The position numbers were made by a program, and so were the translations under genes. Below the pieces are notes generated by a model. The model ran no database searches and was not told where the DNA came from. It saw only the letters and a program-made list of their open reading frames with translations. From JAWXBG01 sp034439875 (GTDB lineage Bacteria; Bacteroidota; Bacteroidia; Flavobacteriales_D; Sanyastnellaceae), in contig JAWXBG010000004.1 of assembly GCA_034439875.1 (NCBI GenBank), forward strand, positions 1-30,313: DNA of 30,313 nucleotides, written 5' to 3'. How positions within the stretch are numbered: position 1 is the first letter of the stretch; every line of letters begins with the position of its first letter. Shown here piece after piece: positions 17,470-24,566 of the stretch.

Positions 17470-17616
17470 AAAATCTGGGGAAAACGCATTGTCACTCAGT
17501 TTTCACATTCTTTCATACTGGCTTAACATTCTTTGAGGGCTTTTAACAGTCAACGTATTTGAAGTTCACATACTTTCGTAGGGTAAACGCAAGCACCTAA
17601 TATTTAAAATTCGGAG

Positions 17617-19293
17617 ATGAAGAAAATTTACTTATTGAAGTTCGCCGTTGTTTTGGTTGTAGCAGCATTTTGTTCTCCCTATGTTTTGGGCCAGAGTAAG
17701 GCTCATATATATATTAAGAGAAACCAAGACGGTAAGATGATCGAAGAAACCCGAGAATTGGATGTGGCAGATGGTCAGGACATTGAAAGTTTGCTAAGAG
17801 AAATGGGAGTTCTCGATGAATTTGGAAAGTTGAAAGATGGTCAGTCGTTCGAAATCACCATCGACAAATTTGAAAATGGCTCGCACATGCAAGATTTTCA
17901 ATTGCGTTTTATGCAAGAGCCCCCTTTGCCTCTTTTACCACCTCTGCCGCCCATTCCACCTAGTGCAGCCAGGCAGAGCAACCAACCATTCTTAGGAGTC
18001 ATGCTCAAAGAAACGGCTGCAACCAATTCGATTGAAGAAGGTAGTTCAGGAACCCTTATTTCTGAAGTGATTGAAGGTTCTGCTGCCGAAAAAGCAGGAT
18101 TGCTAGCGGGAGATATTATTCTTGAAATAAATAGAGTAGAAATGCCCCATGCAGAGAATGTGATTGAATACATCGGTGCTAAAGAGCCCGGCGATGAGAT
18201 CAAAATTGAAGTTATGAGAGGCAGCCAAGTGAAGAAAATTAAGGCTGAACTTGGAATAAGGACTTTTGATTCCATGAAAATGTTTGGAGATGGGAACCCT
18301 ACTCAAATGGAAGAATTCCGTCAACTAGAAAACCTTAAAGAAGTCTTACCAGGTTGGAATTTTACTTTCCATCCTGACAGTATCGCAGTTTTCTGTCCCG
18401 ACAATCAGAAATTGAAAGTGGATAGCTTTATGATCTGTCAGCCCTTTAATTGGAACGAAGAAGGTTTTGAGTTGAAAGAAACTCCATTTCTGGGTGTTAC
18501 ACCAGGTGATGAAGATGATGCCCCTGGTGTGTTCATAGGATCTGTTGTAGAAGGTTCTTCTGCCCAGAAAATGGGTTTTGAAGAAGGTGATGTAATCATT
18601 AATTTTAATGGTACTGGAGTAAATAATTTCGATGAGCTCGCAGATCAGATTGGAACTACTGAAGCCGGATCCGTTGTGAAAATTGAGTTTTTAAGAGATG
18701 GAAAAAGTAAAGTAGCTAATGGAGAGATCGGAAGTCGCAGCGTCAGTGCATTTAAGGATTTCAGAATATTCCATGATTTCAAAGGAATGGATGAAGATGG
18801 AAATTACAACTACGACTATGAGTTCGATTTAGATTCGGAGGATTTGGAAAAGCATATTGAAGAACTCATCATACAGTTGGACGAGGAGAAAATGGAATTG
18901 AATAGCGAACTTGATAGAATTCGCAGTGAACGCGAAATGATTATTATCAAAATTGAAATTGACAATATCACTGCACAAGAAGCGGATATGGCAAATGAAA
19001 AAGCGTCTCCTAAAATTGAAATTGATAATGATTTGGTGTTTGAACAAATTACATTTTTCCCAAATCCGGGAAATGGTATTGTAAATCTAAATTTCAATTT
19101 AATGAGCAATGGCAATCTGAGTGTAGTACTCTATGATTCTAAAGGAAACAAAGTATACATGGAAGAGCGCGGTGCTTTCACAGGCGCATATACTAACGTG
19201 ATCGATATATCTGAAAAAGCTGATGGCACATACTACCTTCAAATTATGCAAGGAGGTAAATCCTACAGCAAAAAGGTTGTTAAAGGAGAATAA
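17617..19293 (+). CDS. Secreted two-PDZ protein with T9SS sorting domain
   Basis: The 558-residue precursor has a signal peptide (1-26), a charged N-terminal domain, and a proline-rich linker (102-116: EPPLPLLPPLPPIPP). PDZ domain one (about 124-212: FLGVML, AEKAGLLAGDIILEIN) and PDZ domain two (about 290-372: FLGVTPG, AQKMGFEEGDVIINFNG) follow, then an acidic coiled-coil segment (about 404-450). It ends in a Por-type sorting domain (about 478-558: FFPNPGNGIVNLNFN, ending KKVVKGE). No protease domain is present, so it is probably an extracellular binding or scaffold protein rather than an HtrA relative. A CGGAG lies before the ATG; a TACTTTCG promoter-like box lies at 17571-17578. A terminator follows. 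Confidence 0.85.
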   Translation: MKKIYLLKFAVVLVVAAFCSPYVLGQSKAHIYIKRNQDGKMIEETRELDVADGQDIESLLREMGVLDEFGKLKDGQSFEITIDKFENGSHMQDFQLRFMQEPPLPLLPPLPPIPPSAARQSNQPFLGVMLKETAATNSIEEGSSGTLISEVIEGSAAEKAGLLAGDIILEINRVEMPHAENVIEYIGAKEPGDEIKIEVMRGSQVKKIKAELGIRTFDSMKMFGDGNPTQMEEFRQLENLKEVLPGWNFTFHPDSIAVFCPDNQKLKVDSFMICQPFNWNEEGFELKETPFLGVTPGDEDDAPGVFIGSVVEGSSAQKMGFEEGDVIINFNGTGVNNFDELADQIGTTEAGSVVKIEFLRDGKSKVANGEIGSRSVSAFKDFRIFHDFKGMDEDGNYNYDYEFDLDSEDLEKHIEELIIQLDEEKMELNSELDRIRSEREMIIIKIEIDNITAQEADMANEKASPKIEIDNDLVFEQITFFPNPGNGIVNLNFNLMSNGNLSVVLYDSKGNKVYMEERGAFTGAYTNVIDISEKADGTYYLQIMQGGKSYSKKVVKGE

Positions 19294-19314
19294 TACCCAA
19301 ATGTGTTTTCATAT

Positions 19315-19346
19315 AAAAAGCCGGCACATAAAGTTGGCTTTTTTTT
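19315..19346 (+). terminator. Rho-independent terminator of the PDZ protein gene
   Basis: AAAAAGCC at 19315-19322 pairs with GGCTTTTT starting at 19336, with a T-run to 19346, 22 bases past the stop codon. Confidence 0.7.
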
Positions 19347-19426
19347 ATTTCAAAAATCATTTTTGTCCGAGAGAAATTATACTCTTGACCTTCGGTTGCG
19401 CTCAGGGAAATCACTTTTGTTGAGAT

Positions 19427-19467
19427 GAAAAATAATGGGGAGCTGCTTGGCGCTCCTCATCCCCATT
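19427..19467 (-). terminator. Probable terminator of the CstB-like transcript
   Basis: On the minus strand AATGGGG..AGC pairs with GCT..CCCCATT around an eight-base loop, followed by ATTTTT. The stem has a six-base bulge. It lies about 170 bases past the CstB-like stop, beyond R2 copy B. Confidence 0.5.
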
Positions 19468-19508
19468 CTTTTATACTAGATTTTGTTATCGGTATTATAC
19501 CATTTCTG

Positions 19509-19638
19509 TTTATCCGGCATTGCGCATTGGAAGCATCTTGAGGTTGATGCGTTGCGGGATTCTCGAATCTACACGATGGAACAAAGTAATAGTTCGACCT
19601 ATGATTTCCAAAATCTCCATCGCGTGATTCGGGTTTAT
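19509..19638 (-). repeat. Dispersed repeat family R2, copy B
   Basis: The reverse complement matches 1682-1810 at about 88% by eye over 130 bases. Similarity begins at ATAAACCC, whose first A is also the last base of the CstB-like stop codon. The head segment with CATTGGCCTATAACAGC is missing. The plus strand has an open frame (ALRDSRIYTMEQSNSSTYDF and on). Confidence 0.7.
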
Positions 19639-21029
19639 TACGACAACACGATTGCGTCTTTTTGCAGTTCATTTGATACTGCTGCCCATCCTCCATTTAT
19701 GTTGACGAGATTTTCGTAGCCTCTTGCTTGCAATATTGAAATAAATATAACAGATCTGTAACCACCTGCACAATGCACGTAATATGGTTTCTCACGATCT
19801 ACAGTATCCATTGTGTCATTGATGTAATCTAATGGGATATTGCCAGCTCCTTCAAGATGTGCGATGTCATATTCTGCTGCCCTTCTTACGTCAAGCACGT
19901 CTCTTTTTCCTGATCTAACAATTTCTGCGAAGGCCTTTGCATCGATATTCTCCACTATAGACTTCTCTTTTCCGGCGGCCGTCCATGCCTGAAATCCGCC
20001 TTCCAAATATCCCAATGTGTTGTCATATCCCACTCTGCTCAATCGTGTAACAACCTCCTCCTCCATTCCCTTTGGAGATATAAAAACAATGGGTTGATTT
20101 AAATCTTTAATCAAAGCTCCAACCCATGGCGCAAAGGTTCCATCGATGCCAATGAATATCGAATTTGGAATATGTCCGGCATTGAATTCAGCGGAGGACC
20201 TCGTGTCCAGCATCAAAGCACCTTCAGAGTTTACAAGACCTTCAAACAATTCGGGGTTTAAAGGCTGATTGCCACGCTTCAGAATGTGGTCGATGCTTTC
20301 ATATCCTGTCTTGTTTATCAAAGCGTTTTTAGCGAAATATTGAGGAGCGGGAAGTATGTCCGTCACTTCTTTTATAAAGTCTTCTTTGCTGAGCAATGGA
20401 TCGAGAGCAAAATTCTTTTTCTTCTGATTGCCTAGTGTGTCCCAAGTTTCCTTTGCCATGTTTTTTCCGCAAGCAGAACCTGCTCCATGGGCAGGATATA
20501 CGATCACATCGTCCGCCAAAGGCATTATCTTTTCTTGGAGAGAATGGTATAACATTGACGCAAGATCTTCTTTGGTCAGACCCGTTTTAATGGCAAGGTC
20601 TGGACGACCTACATCCCCAATGAACAATGTATCTCCAGAAAAAATACAATGGTCTTTTCCGCTTTCATCTTTCAGAAGGTATGTAGTGGACTCGAGCGTG
20701 TGGCCAGGAGTATGAATGGCTTGAATGCTCAGTTTGCCGATGTCAAAACTTTCTCCATCGCGGGCACTGTATATGGCGTATTCTGTTTTTGCCTGAGGTC
20801 CAAAAATGATAGTAGCCCCTGTTTTTCTTGCAAGATCAACATGTCCACTTACAAAATCGGCATGAAAATGTGTCTCAAATATGTATTTTATTTTCACTCC
20901 ATCTGCCTCAGCTTTTTTGATATAAGCATCTATTTCGCGCATGGGATCTACAATGGCTGCTTCTCCATCCGATACAATGTAATAAGCTCCTTGCGCAAGA
21001 CAGCCCGTATAAATCTGTTCAATTTTCAT
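19638..21029 (-). CDS. CstB-like persulfide dioxygenase-rhodanese fusion
   Basis: The 463-residue protein has three parts. An ETHE1-type metallo-beta-lactamase domain (1-240) carries iron ligands in THFHADFVSGH (His54, His56, Asp58), HTPGH (His110) and SGDTLF (Asp133), plus HGAGSACG (181-188). Next is a rhodanese-like domain (about 255-355) whose active-site cysteine loop is replaced by ISPKG. Last is a catalytic rhodanese (about 362-455) with VHCAGGYRS and Cys420. This order, including the inactive middle domain, matches CstB of Staphylococcus aureus, which oxidises persulfides to thiosulfate. An upstream TTG (21044) was rejected for the ATG at 21029. A TauE/SafE gene lies upstream on the same strand, with repeat R2 copy C between them. 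The last residues, KDAIVLS, look unlike the usual family end. Confidence 0.88.
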   Translation of the reverse strand: MKIEQIYTGCLAQGAYYIVSDGEAAIVDPMREIDAYIKKAEADGVKIKYIFETHFHADFVSGHVDLARKTGATIIFGPQAKTEYAIYSARDGESFDIGKLSIQAIHTPGHTLESTTYLLKDESGKDHCIFSGDTLFIGDVGRPDLAIKTGLTKEDLASMLYHSLQEKIMPLADDVIVYPAHGAGSACGKNMAKETWDTLGNQKKKNFALDPLLSKEDFIKEVTDILPAPQYFAKNALINKTGYESIDHILKRGNQPLNPELFEGLVNSEGALMLDTRSSAEFNAGHIPNSIFIGIDGTFAPWVGALIKDLNQPIVFISPKGMEEEVVTRLSRVGYDNTLGYLEGGFQAWTAAGKEKSIVENIDAKAFAEIVRSGKRDVLDVRRAAEYDIAHLEGAGNIPLDYINDTMDTVDREKPYYVHCAGGYRSVIFISILQARGYENLVNINGGWAAVSNELQKDAIVLS

Positions 21030-21093
21030 CTTTATTTCTTTCAAAAATTTGGTGTTGTATTACGTTAAAATATACCGTTTAGATATCTGTATT

Positions 21094-21295
21094 AGTCCAA
21101 TTTCGATTATCTCTATTGGCCTATAACAGCTACTCTTACGGTGTTTTCCACTTCGTGCCCATAAACCCGAATCACGCGATTGATGTATCGGAATTCATTG
21201 GTAGTGTTATGTCTTCCCGCTGCGCATTTCACTCAAGATAATTCCCACGCGCAATTTGGGATCGATTATTTTTTAAGCAGAATTGGTATAAAATG
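21094..21295 (+). repeat. Dispersed repeat family R2, copy C
   Basis: This is the fullest copy. The head is TAGTCCAAT.. ATTGGCCTATAACAGCTAC (21094-21132), the middle starts ATAAACCCGAATCACGCGAT at 21161, and the tail is TTAAGCAGAATTGGTATAA (21272-21290). Head and tail match copy D at 23988-24100, and the middle matches copies A and B. The minus strand encodes a protein-like run (EFRYINRVIRVYGHEVENTV) that then meets stops. It fills the gap between the TauE and CstB-like genes. Confidence 0.7.
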
Positions 21296-21304
21296 CTTCA
21301 TTTC

Positions 21305-22144
21305 TCACAAAAGTTCAATTAAAATAATGGCACAACCCATACAAAGAATGAACCACGCGAAAATTTTTCTGATTTTGTCAGGCGCTGTCAGCTTGCTCAA
21401 AAAACTCCCTATTACCATTCCAACAACCGCAGTAGCTGTGTATAAGAGCAAGAAGTGCCAATCTATTTGAATGTCAGTACCTAAGTCACCCGCAAATCCT
21501 GTAAGGGATTGAATGCATATAATTACAAGAGAAGTACCTACTGCCGTTTTCACCGGTATTTTAAGAAATAAGATCATAACCGGTATGATCATAAATCCAC
21601 CTCCTGCGCCAACAATTCCAGCGAGGAGACCAACAATAGTTCCCCAAATAGAGATCATCCAAGGTAAAACCGTTTTCGAGATTCCGACGACTTCTTTTTC
21701 AGGTTTGCGCATCCTCAAGATCATACTGACGCCCGCTACAAGCATCAGTATTGCAAAGAAAATCATCATGAAACCTTTGCGCGATACAGACCATTCTTCA
21801 ATATGAAACAACGGATCGGGAATGATGGGCAGTAAAAACCTTCTCGTGGCATAGAGAAATATCACCGAGGGAATTACAAAAGGAACTACTGCTTTGAAAT
21901 CCACCAAACCCTGTCGGTAGTAATTAATAGCAGCAATTCCGGATGTGAGTCCTACTAGAAAAAGGGAATAGGCGGTAGCATGAATGGTGTCTATTCCCAT
22001 GAGATATACGAATACAGGCACAGCCAATATTGCACCGCCACCGCCTAAGAGACCGATGATAGCTCCAATAAGCACCGCGCTGAGGTATCCAAGAATGATA
22101 AGTGCATCCATGTCCACAAAGCTAAAGGGAAGCTCGAGAAACAT
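21305..22144 (-). CDS. TauE/SafE family sulfite/anion exporter
   Basis: The 279-residue inner-membrane protein has about eight helices in two related halves, each opening with a glycine-rich stretch: IGLLGGGGAILAVPVFVYLMG (N-terminal) and AGIVGAGGGFMIIPVMILF (about residues 179-197). These are the hallmarks of the TauE/SafE (DUF81) family, which moves sulfite, sulfoacetate or related organosulfur anions. A substrate cannot be read from sequence, but the CstB-like gene downstream makes sulfite or thiosulfate plausible; S. aureus cst loci also contain tauE. The start ATG at 22144 could instead be the internal ATG at 22111. The pirin gene ends 17 bases upstream, so the two are probably cotranscribed. 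Confidence 0.85.
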   Translation of the reverse strand: MFLELPFSFVDMDALIILGYLSAVLIGAIIGLLGGGGAILAVPVFVYLMGIDTIHATAYSLFLVGLTSGIAAINYYRQGLVDFKAVVPFVIPSVIFLYATRRFLLPIIPDPLFHIEEWSVSRKGFMMIFFAILMLVAGVSMILRMRKPEKEVVGISKTVLPWMISIWGTIVGLLAGIVGAGGGFMIIPVMILFLKIPVKTAVGTSLVIICIQSLTGFAGDLGTDIQIDWHFLLLYTATAVVGMVIGSFLSKLTAPDKIRKIFAWFILCMGCAIILIELL

Positions 22145-22161
22145 TCCGAAATTTTTCCGAA

Positions 22162-23025
22162 TTACATTTTCATTGGAACTTCCAGCAGAAGCAATTGAGT
22201 GTCTGCTCCTGCCTCAAATGAGAACTTATCGAAATCCCAAAGCCCCAATGCATCTCGCTTATTGAGCGTTTCTTCTTCTATGGTTATGCTGCCTTCAATA
22301 ACGAAAGCATAGACACCGTTTCCAGTTTTTTTCAATAAGTATTCTCCTTTAAAACCATTGTCTAGATAACCCATGTGGAACCAAGCATCTTGATGTATCC
22401 AAACACCATCATCTTTTGCGCTGGGCGATAATATTTGCTGCATCACGTTTCTATTGGTAACAGGTAAAGTGATCTGATCGTAGCGTGGTTCTACATTGCG
22501 CTCTTTTGGAAAGACCCAGATCTGTAGCAACTTTACTTCTTTGTCGGCATTGTGATTGAATTCGCTGTGATAAATACCTGTCCCGGCGCTCATTACTTGC
22601 ACATCATTCATTCGTATTACAGTGCCATTGCCCATACTATCCTTGTGCTCCAAATCGCCGCTAAGGGGAATCGTTATAATCTCCATATTATCATGAGGAT
22701 GCGTGCTAAAGCCCTTTCCGGCCGCGACTATATCATCGTTGAGAACCCTGAGAACTCCAAAGTTCATTCTTTCGGGATTATAATAGTTCGCAAAACTAAA
22801 ACTGTGGTGTGCGTTCAACCATCCATGATCCGCGTGACCTCTTGTTTCATTGCGATGAATTACCATGTTGTTTTTCATAATTGTTTCTTTGTTTGGAATG
22901 TGATTGGCTCCTATTTGTGCAGGATATTCAGAACTCTTGTCGTCAGACTTCGTGCCCATTGCATTGAGCGCTATCGCTGCCCCTGTTCCGAGGATTCCCT
23001 TTTTTAAAAAATCTTTTCTGTCCAT
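22162..23025 (-). CDS. Pirin-family cupin protein with Tat-like signal
   Basis: The 287-residue bicupin belongs to the pirin family. All four metal ligands are recognisable: His109 and His111 (STHPHDNMEI), His153 and Glu155 (GIYHSEFNH). Pirins are iron proteins, some with quercetinase activity. The N-terminus, RKDFLKKG followed by a hydrophobic ILGTGAAIALNAMG, resembles a twin-arginine signal with Arg-Lys instead of Arg-Arg, implying export in a folded, metal-loaded state; most pirins are cytoplasmic. The upstream TTG at 23046 is rejected because ATG at 23025 places the Tat motif at residues 3-7. It is the first gene of a probable operon with TauE/SafE. Confidence 0.85.
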   Translation of the reverse strand: MDRKDFLKKGILGTGAAIALNAMGTKSDDKSSEYPAQIGANHIPNKETIMKNNMVIHRNETRGHADHGWLNAHHSFSFANYYNPERMNFGVLRVLNDDIVAAGKGFSTHPHDNMEIITIPLSGDLEHKDSMGNGTVIRMNDVQVMSAGTGIYHSEFNHNADKEVKLLQIWVFPKERNVEPRYDQITLPVTNRNVMQQILSPSAKDDGVWIHQDAWFHMGYLDNGFKGEYLLKKTGNGVYAFVIEGSITIEEETLNKRDALGLWDFDKFSFEAGADTQLLLLEVPMKM

Positions 23026-23237
23026 TGTCTTACTTTTTTTTGTCAATGTTAGATGAATTTACACAACCAGCTTTTGACGTCCTTACTTGCGGGACCTCTC
23101 AAAACATCCTTTCTGCTTCGCGGCGACAAATCCTGTCGAAGTCAATCTTTCTCACGCATACAGTAAAGGTGCACAGTAGGTTGCTCTGTAACTGATATTT
23201 GGTGCCGTATTTGGCTGGATTTAGTCCAAATGGACTT
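23026..23237. other. Intergenic stretch upstream of the pirin gene
   Basis: No gene is seen. The only notable item is an imperfect palindrome TTAGTCCAAATGGACTTAA at 23221-23239, directly before the first 176-bp element; TTAGTCC also occurs at the edges of R2 copies C and D and at about 204-210. Confidence 0.4.
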
Positions 23238-23413
23238 AACCCAGAATCCGCATTGGAATTCTATTGCAGCGCTAACCCTCTTTGATATCAAGCACTTTCT
23301 CGATTTTTATTCTTGATGTATGAATATACACCGTCAAATAAAAATCTTGCGAGAGCACTTGCTATCTTTGGGGTTTAGCACTTCATCGCGAATCCCAATG
23401 CAGATTCTGGGTT
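23238..23413. repeat. MITE-like 176-bp element R1, complete copy 1
   Basis: Terminal inverted repeats of about 24 bases bound the element: AACCCAGAATCCGCATT at the left and its near-complement AATGCAGATTCTGGGTT at the right. It is about 94% identical by eye to 25051-25226, which has exactly the same length. No coding capacity is seen, and no clear target duplication. A second, truncated copy begins one base later. Confidence 0.8.
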
Positions 23414-23414
23414 C

Positions 23415-23515
23415 AACCCAGAATCCGCATTGGAATTCTATTGCAGCGCTAACCCCCTTTGATATCAAGCACTTTCTCGATTTTTATTCTTGATGTATGA
23501 ATATACACCGTCAAA
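23415..23515. repeat. R1 copy 2, truncated, in tandem with copy 1
   Basis: These 101 bases match 23238-23338 with a single difference (CCCTCTTTG against CCCCCTTTG). The match ends at GTCAAA, where R2 sequence (GTAGCTGTTGTAGGCC) takes over. The near identity indicates a recent duplication or conversion. Confidence 0.8.
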
Positions 23516-23570
23516 GTAGCTGTTGTAGGCCAATGGAGTGAAACGGAATTGGAATATTGCATAAATCCTT
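23511..23570 (-). repeat. Dispersed repeat family R2, copy E (head segment, inverted)
   Basis: GTAGCTGTTGTAGGCCAATG, followed by GAGTGAAACGG, is the reverse complement of the head of copy D. The sequence after it (GGAATTGGAATATTGCATAAA) matches the left edge of the window. The forward reading AVVGQWSETELEY is protein-like. Nothing else is assigned in 23571-23713. Confidence 0.6.
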
Positions 23571-23713
23571 ACGGTATTAACTCTTACGAGATCCAAAATT
23601 GCAAATATCCCTTGGATTATACCTTGATATGGGTCAAGGGAAATTATTCAATTTGTATTGAATGTAAATGAGTGTCTTCGCATTCATAAATTCTAGTGAA
23701 AATTCAGAACATG

Positions 23714-23721
23714 TACCTTTG
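23714..23721 (+). promoter_or_regulatory. -7 promoter box directly before moaD
   Basis: TACCTTTG is identical to the rnpB -7 box and ends five bases before the moaD ATG. There is no good -33 TTTG; TTC is at the expected place (23691-23693). Transcription would start at or one base before the ATG. Confidence 0.45.
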
Positions 23722-23726
23722 ATGAG

Positions 23727-23969
23727 ATGAAGATCAAAATTTTGGCATTTGGTATTAGCAGAGAAATTGTTGGCAATCGCGAGGTATACTTGGATTTTGA
23801 AGAGGAAATTTCAGTAACCCAATTGCGAATCGAATTATTTCGAAGATATCCAAAGTTGTCAGAACTCGGAGAACTATTCATAGCCCAAAACTGCTCCTAC
23901 ACGCAAGGCTATGAATTAGTTTCTGCAGAAGATGAGATAGCTCTTATACCTCCAGTTAGTGGCGGGTAA
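23727..23969 (+). CDS. moaD: Molybdopterin synthase small subunit MoaD
   Basis: This 80-residue ubiquitin-like protein carries a C-terminal thiocarboxylate that supplies sulfur for converting precursor Z (cPMP) into molybdopterin. The decisive mark is the C-terminal Gly-Gly (LIPPVSGG), the activation site, together with the beta-grasp start KIKILAFGISREIVG. The length is normal. The ATG at 23727 fits the family start. Its partner moaE is next on the same strand, but 140 bases away because R2 copy D lies between. The activating enzyme MoeB and other moa genes are not in the window. Confidence 0.92.
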   Translation: MKIKILAFGISREIVGNREVYLDFEEEISVTQLRIELFRRYPKLSELGELFIAQNCSYTQGYELVSAEDEIALIPPVSGG

Positions 23970-23987
23970 TGCCGTTTACGTTTCTGA

Positions 23988-24100
23988 AATAGTCCAATAC
24001 ACTTTCACTCCATTGGCCTATAACAGCTACTTTAACAGCATTTACCGCTTCATGCTCTTTGGTAGTTTGTACTATTTTATAAGCAGAATGGGTATAACAT
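23988..24100 (+). repeat. Dispersed repeat family R2, copy D, between moaD and moaE
   Basis: The head (TAGTCCAAT.. CATTGGCCTATAACAGCTAC) and tail (TATAAGCAGAATGGGTATAA) match copy C. The roughly 110-base middle of C is absent, so D looks like an internal-deletion derivative. The minus strand is open across it (HEAVNAVKVAVIGQWSESVL). Confidence 0.7.
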
Positions 24101-24109
24101 AGACTCCCA

Positions 24110-24526
24110 ATGGATATTTTCAGATTAGAGCCACATATCATTTCAAAAGAATTACCGGAAGAATGGCTTCGAAAGGATGCACATGGAGGCCATGTCTTTT
24201 TTGAAGGAACAGTTCGTGGAATCAACAACAACAGAAGAGTATTGCAACTCGAATTTGAAGCTTATGAGTCAATGGTATTCGCTGAATTAATGCGAATTTC
24301 AAAAATCATCAGAGAGAAGATTGATGTTCCATCATTGTTATTGTTGCATCGAACAGGCGTTGTAAAACCTGGAGAACTTGCCGTATTGGCAGGTGCTTCT
24401 TCACCGCACAGAGCAGAAGCATTCCAAGCCTGCGAAATGCTTATGAACGAGCTAAAACGCAGTGTACCCATTTGGAAAAAGGAATTTTTCGAAGGCGGTG
24501 AAGTATGGGTTTCAGCGCATCCCTAG
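24110..24526 (+). CDS. moaE: Molybdopterin synthase large subunit MoaE
   Basis: MoaE is the catalytic subunit of molybdopterin synthase; with MoaD it inserts the dithiolene sulfurs into cPMP. The 138 residues show HGGHVFFEGTVRGINNNRRV (about 25-44), LEFEAYESMV, LLLHRTGVVKPGELAVLAGASSPHRAEAFQAC and the conserved lysine region PIWKKEFFEGGEVWV (about 119-133), the active-site segment. The ATG at 24110 gives the standard start. It is followed closely by the rnpB promoter. Confidence 0.95.
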   Translation: MDIFRLEPHIISKELPEEWLRKDAHGGHVFFEGTVRGINNNRRVLQLEFEAYESMVFAELMRISKIIREKIDVPSLLLLHRTGVVKPGELAVLAGASSPHRAEAFQACEMLMNELKRSVPIWKKEFFEGGEVWVSAHP

Positions 24527-24529
24527 CTA

Positions 24530-24562
24530 TTTGACAATTCTTTTAGTTCCGACTTACCTTTG
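24530..24562 (+). promoter_or_regulatory. rnpB promoter (Bacteroidota type)
   Basis: The -33 element TTTG (24530-24533) and -7 element TACCTTTG (24555-24562) are separated by 21 bases. The RNA's P1 helix begins at 24567, five bases after the box, which fixes the likely transcription start. Confidence 0.75.
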
Positions 24563-24566
24563 CACC

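Noticed and set aside
17617..19293. HtrA/DegP-type protease
   Set aside because: No trypsin-like domain or catalytic triad is present, only PDZ domains, a coiled coil and a sorting domain.
20649..21068. Plus-strand ORF of 139 codons
   Set aside because: It is antisense to the dioxygenase domain of the CstB-like gene and has no recognisable motif.
22552..23007. Plus-strand ORF of 151 codons
   Set aside because: It lies entirely antisense to the pirin gene, whose metal ligands and length are intact; the reading is a shadow.
23238..23515. Tandem repeat that might suggest a CRISPR-like array
   Set aside because: There are only two units, of 176 and 101 bases, with inverted ends and dispersed relatives; there are no short repeats with unique spacers and no cas genes.
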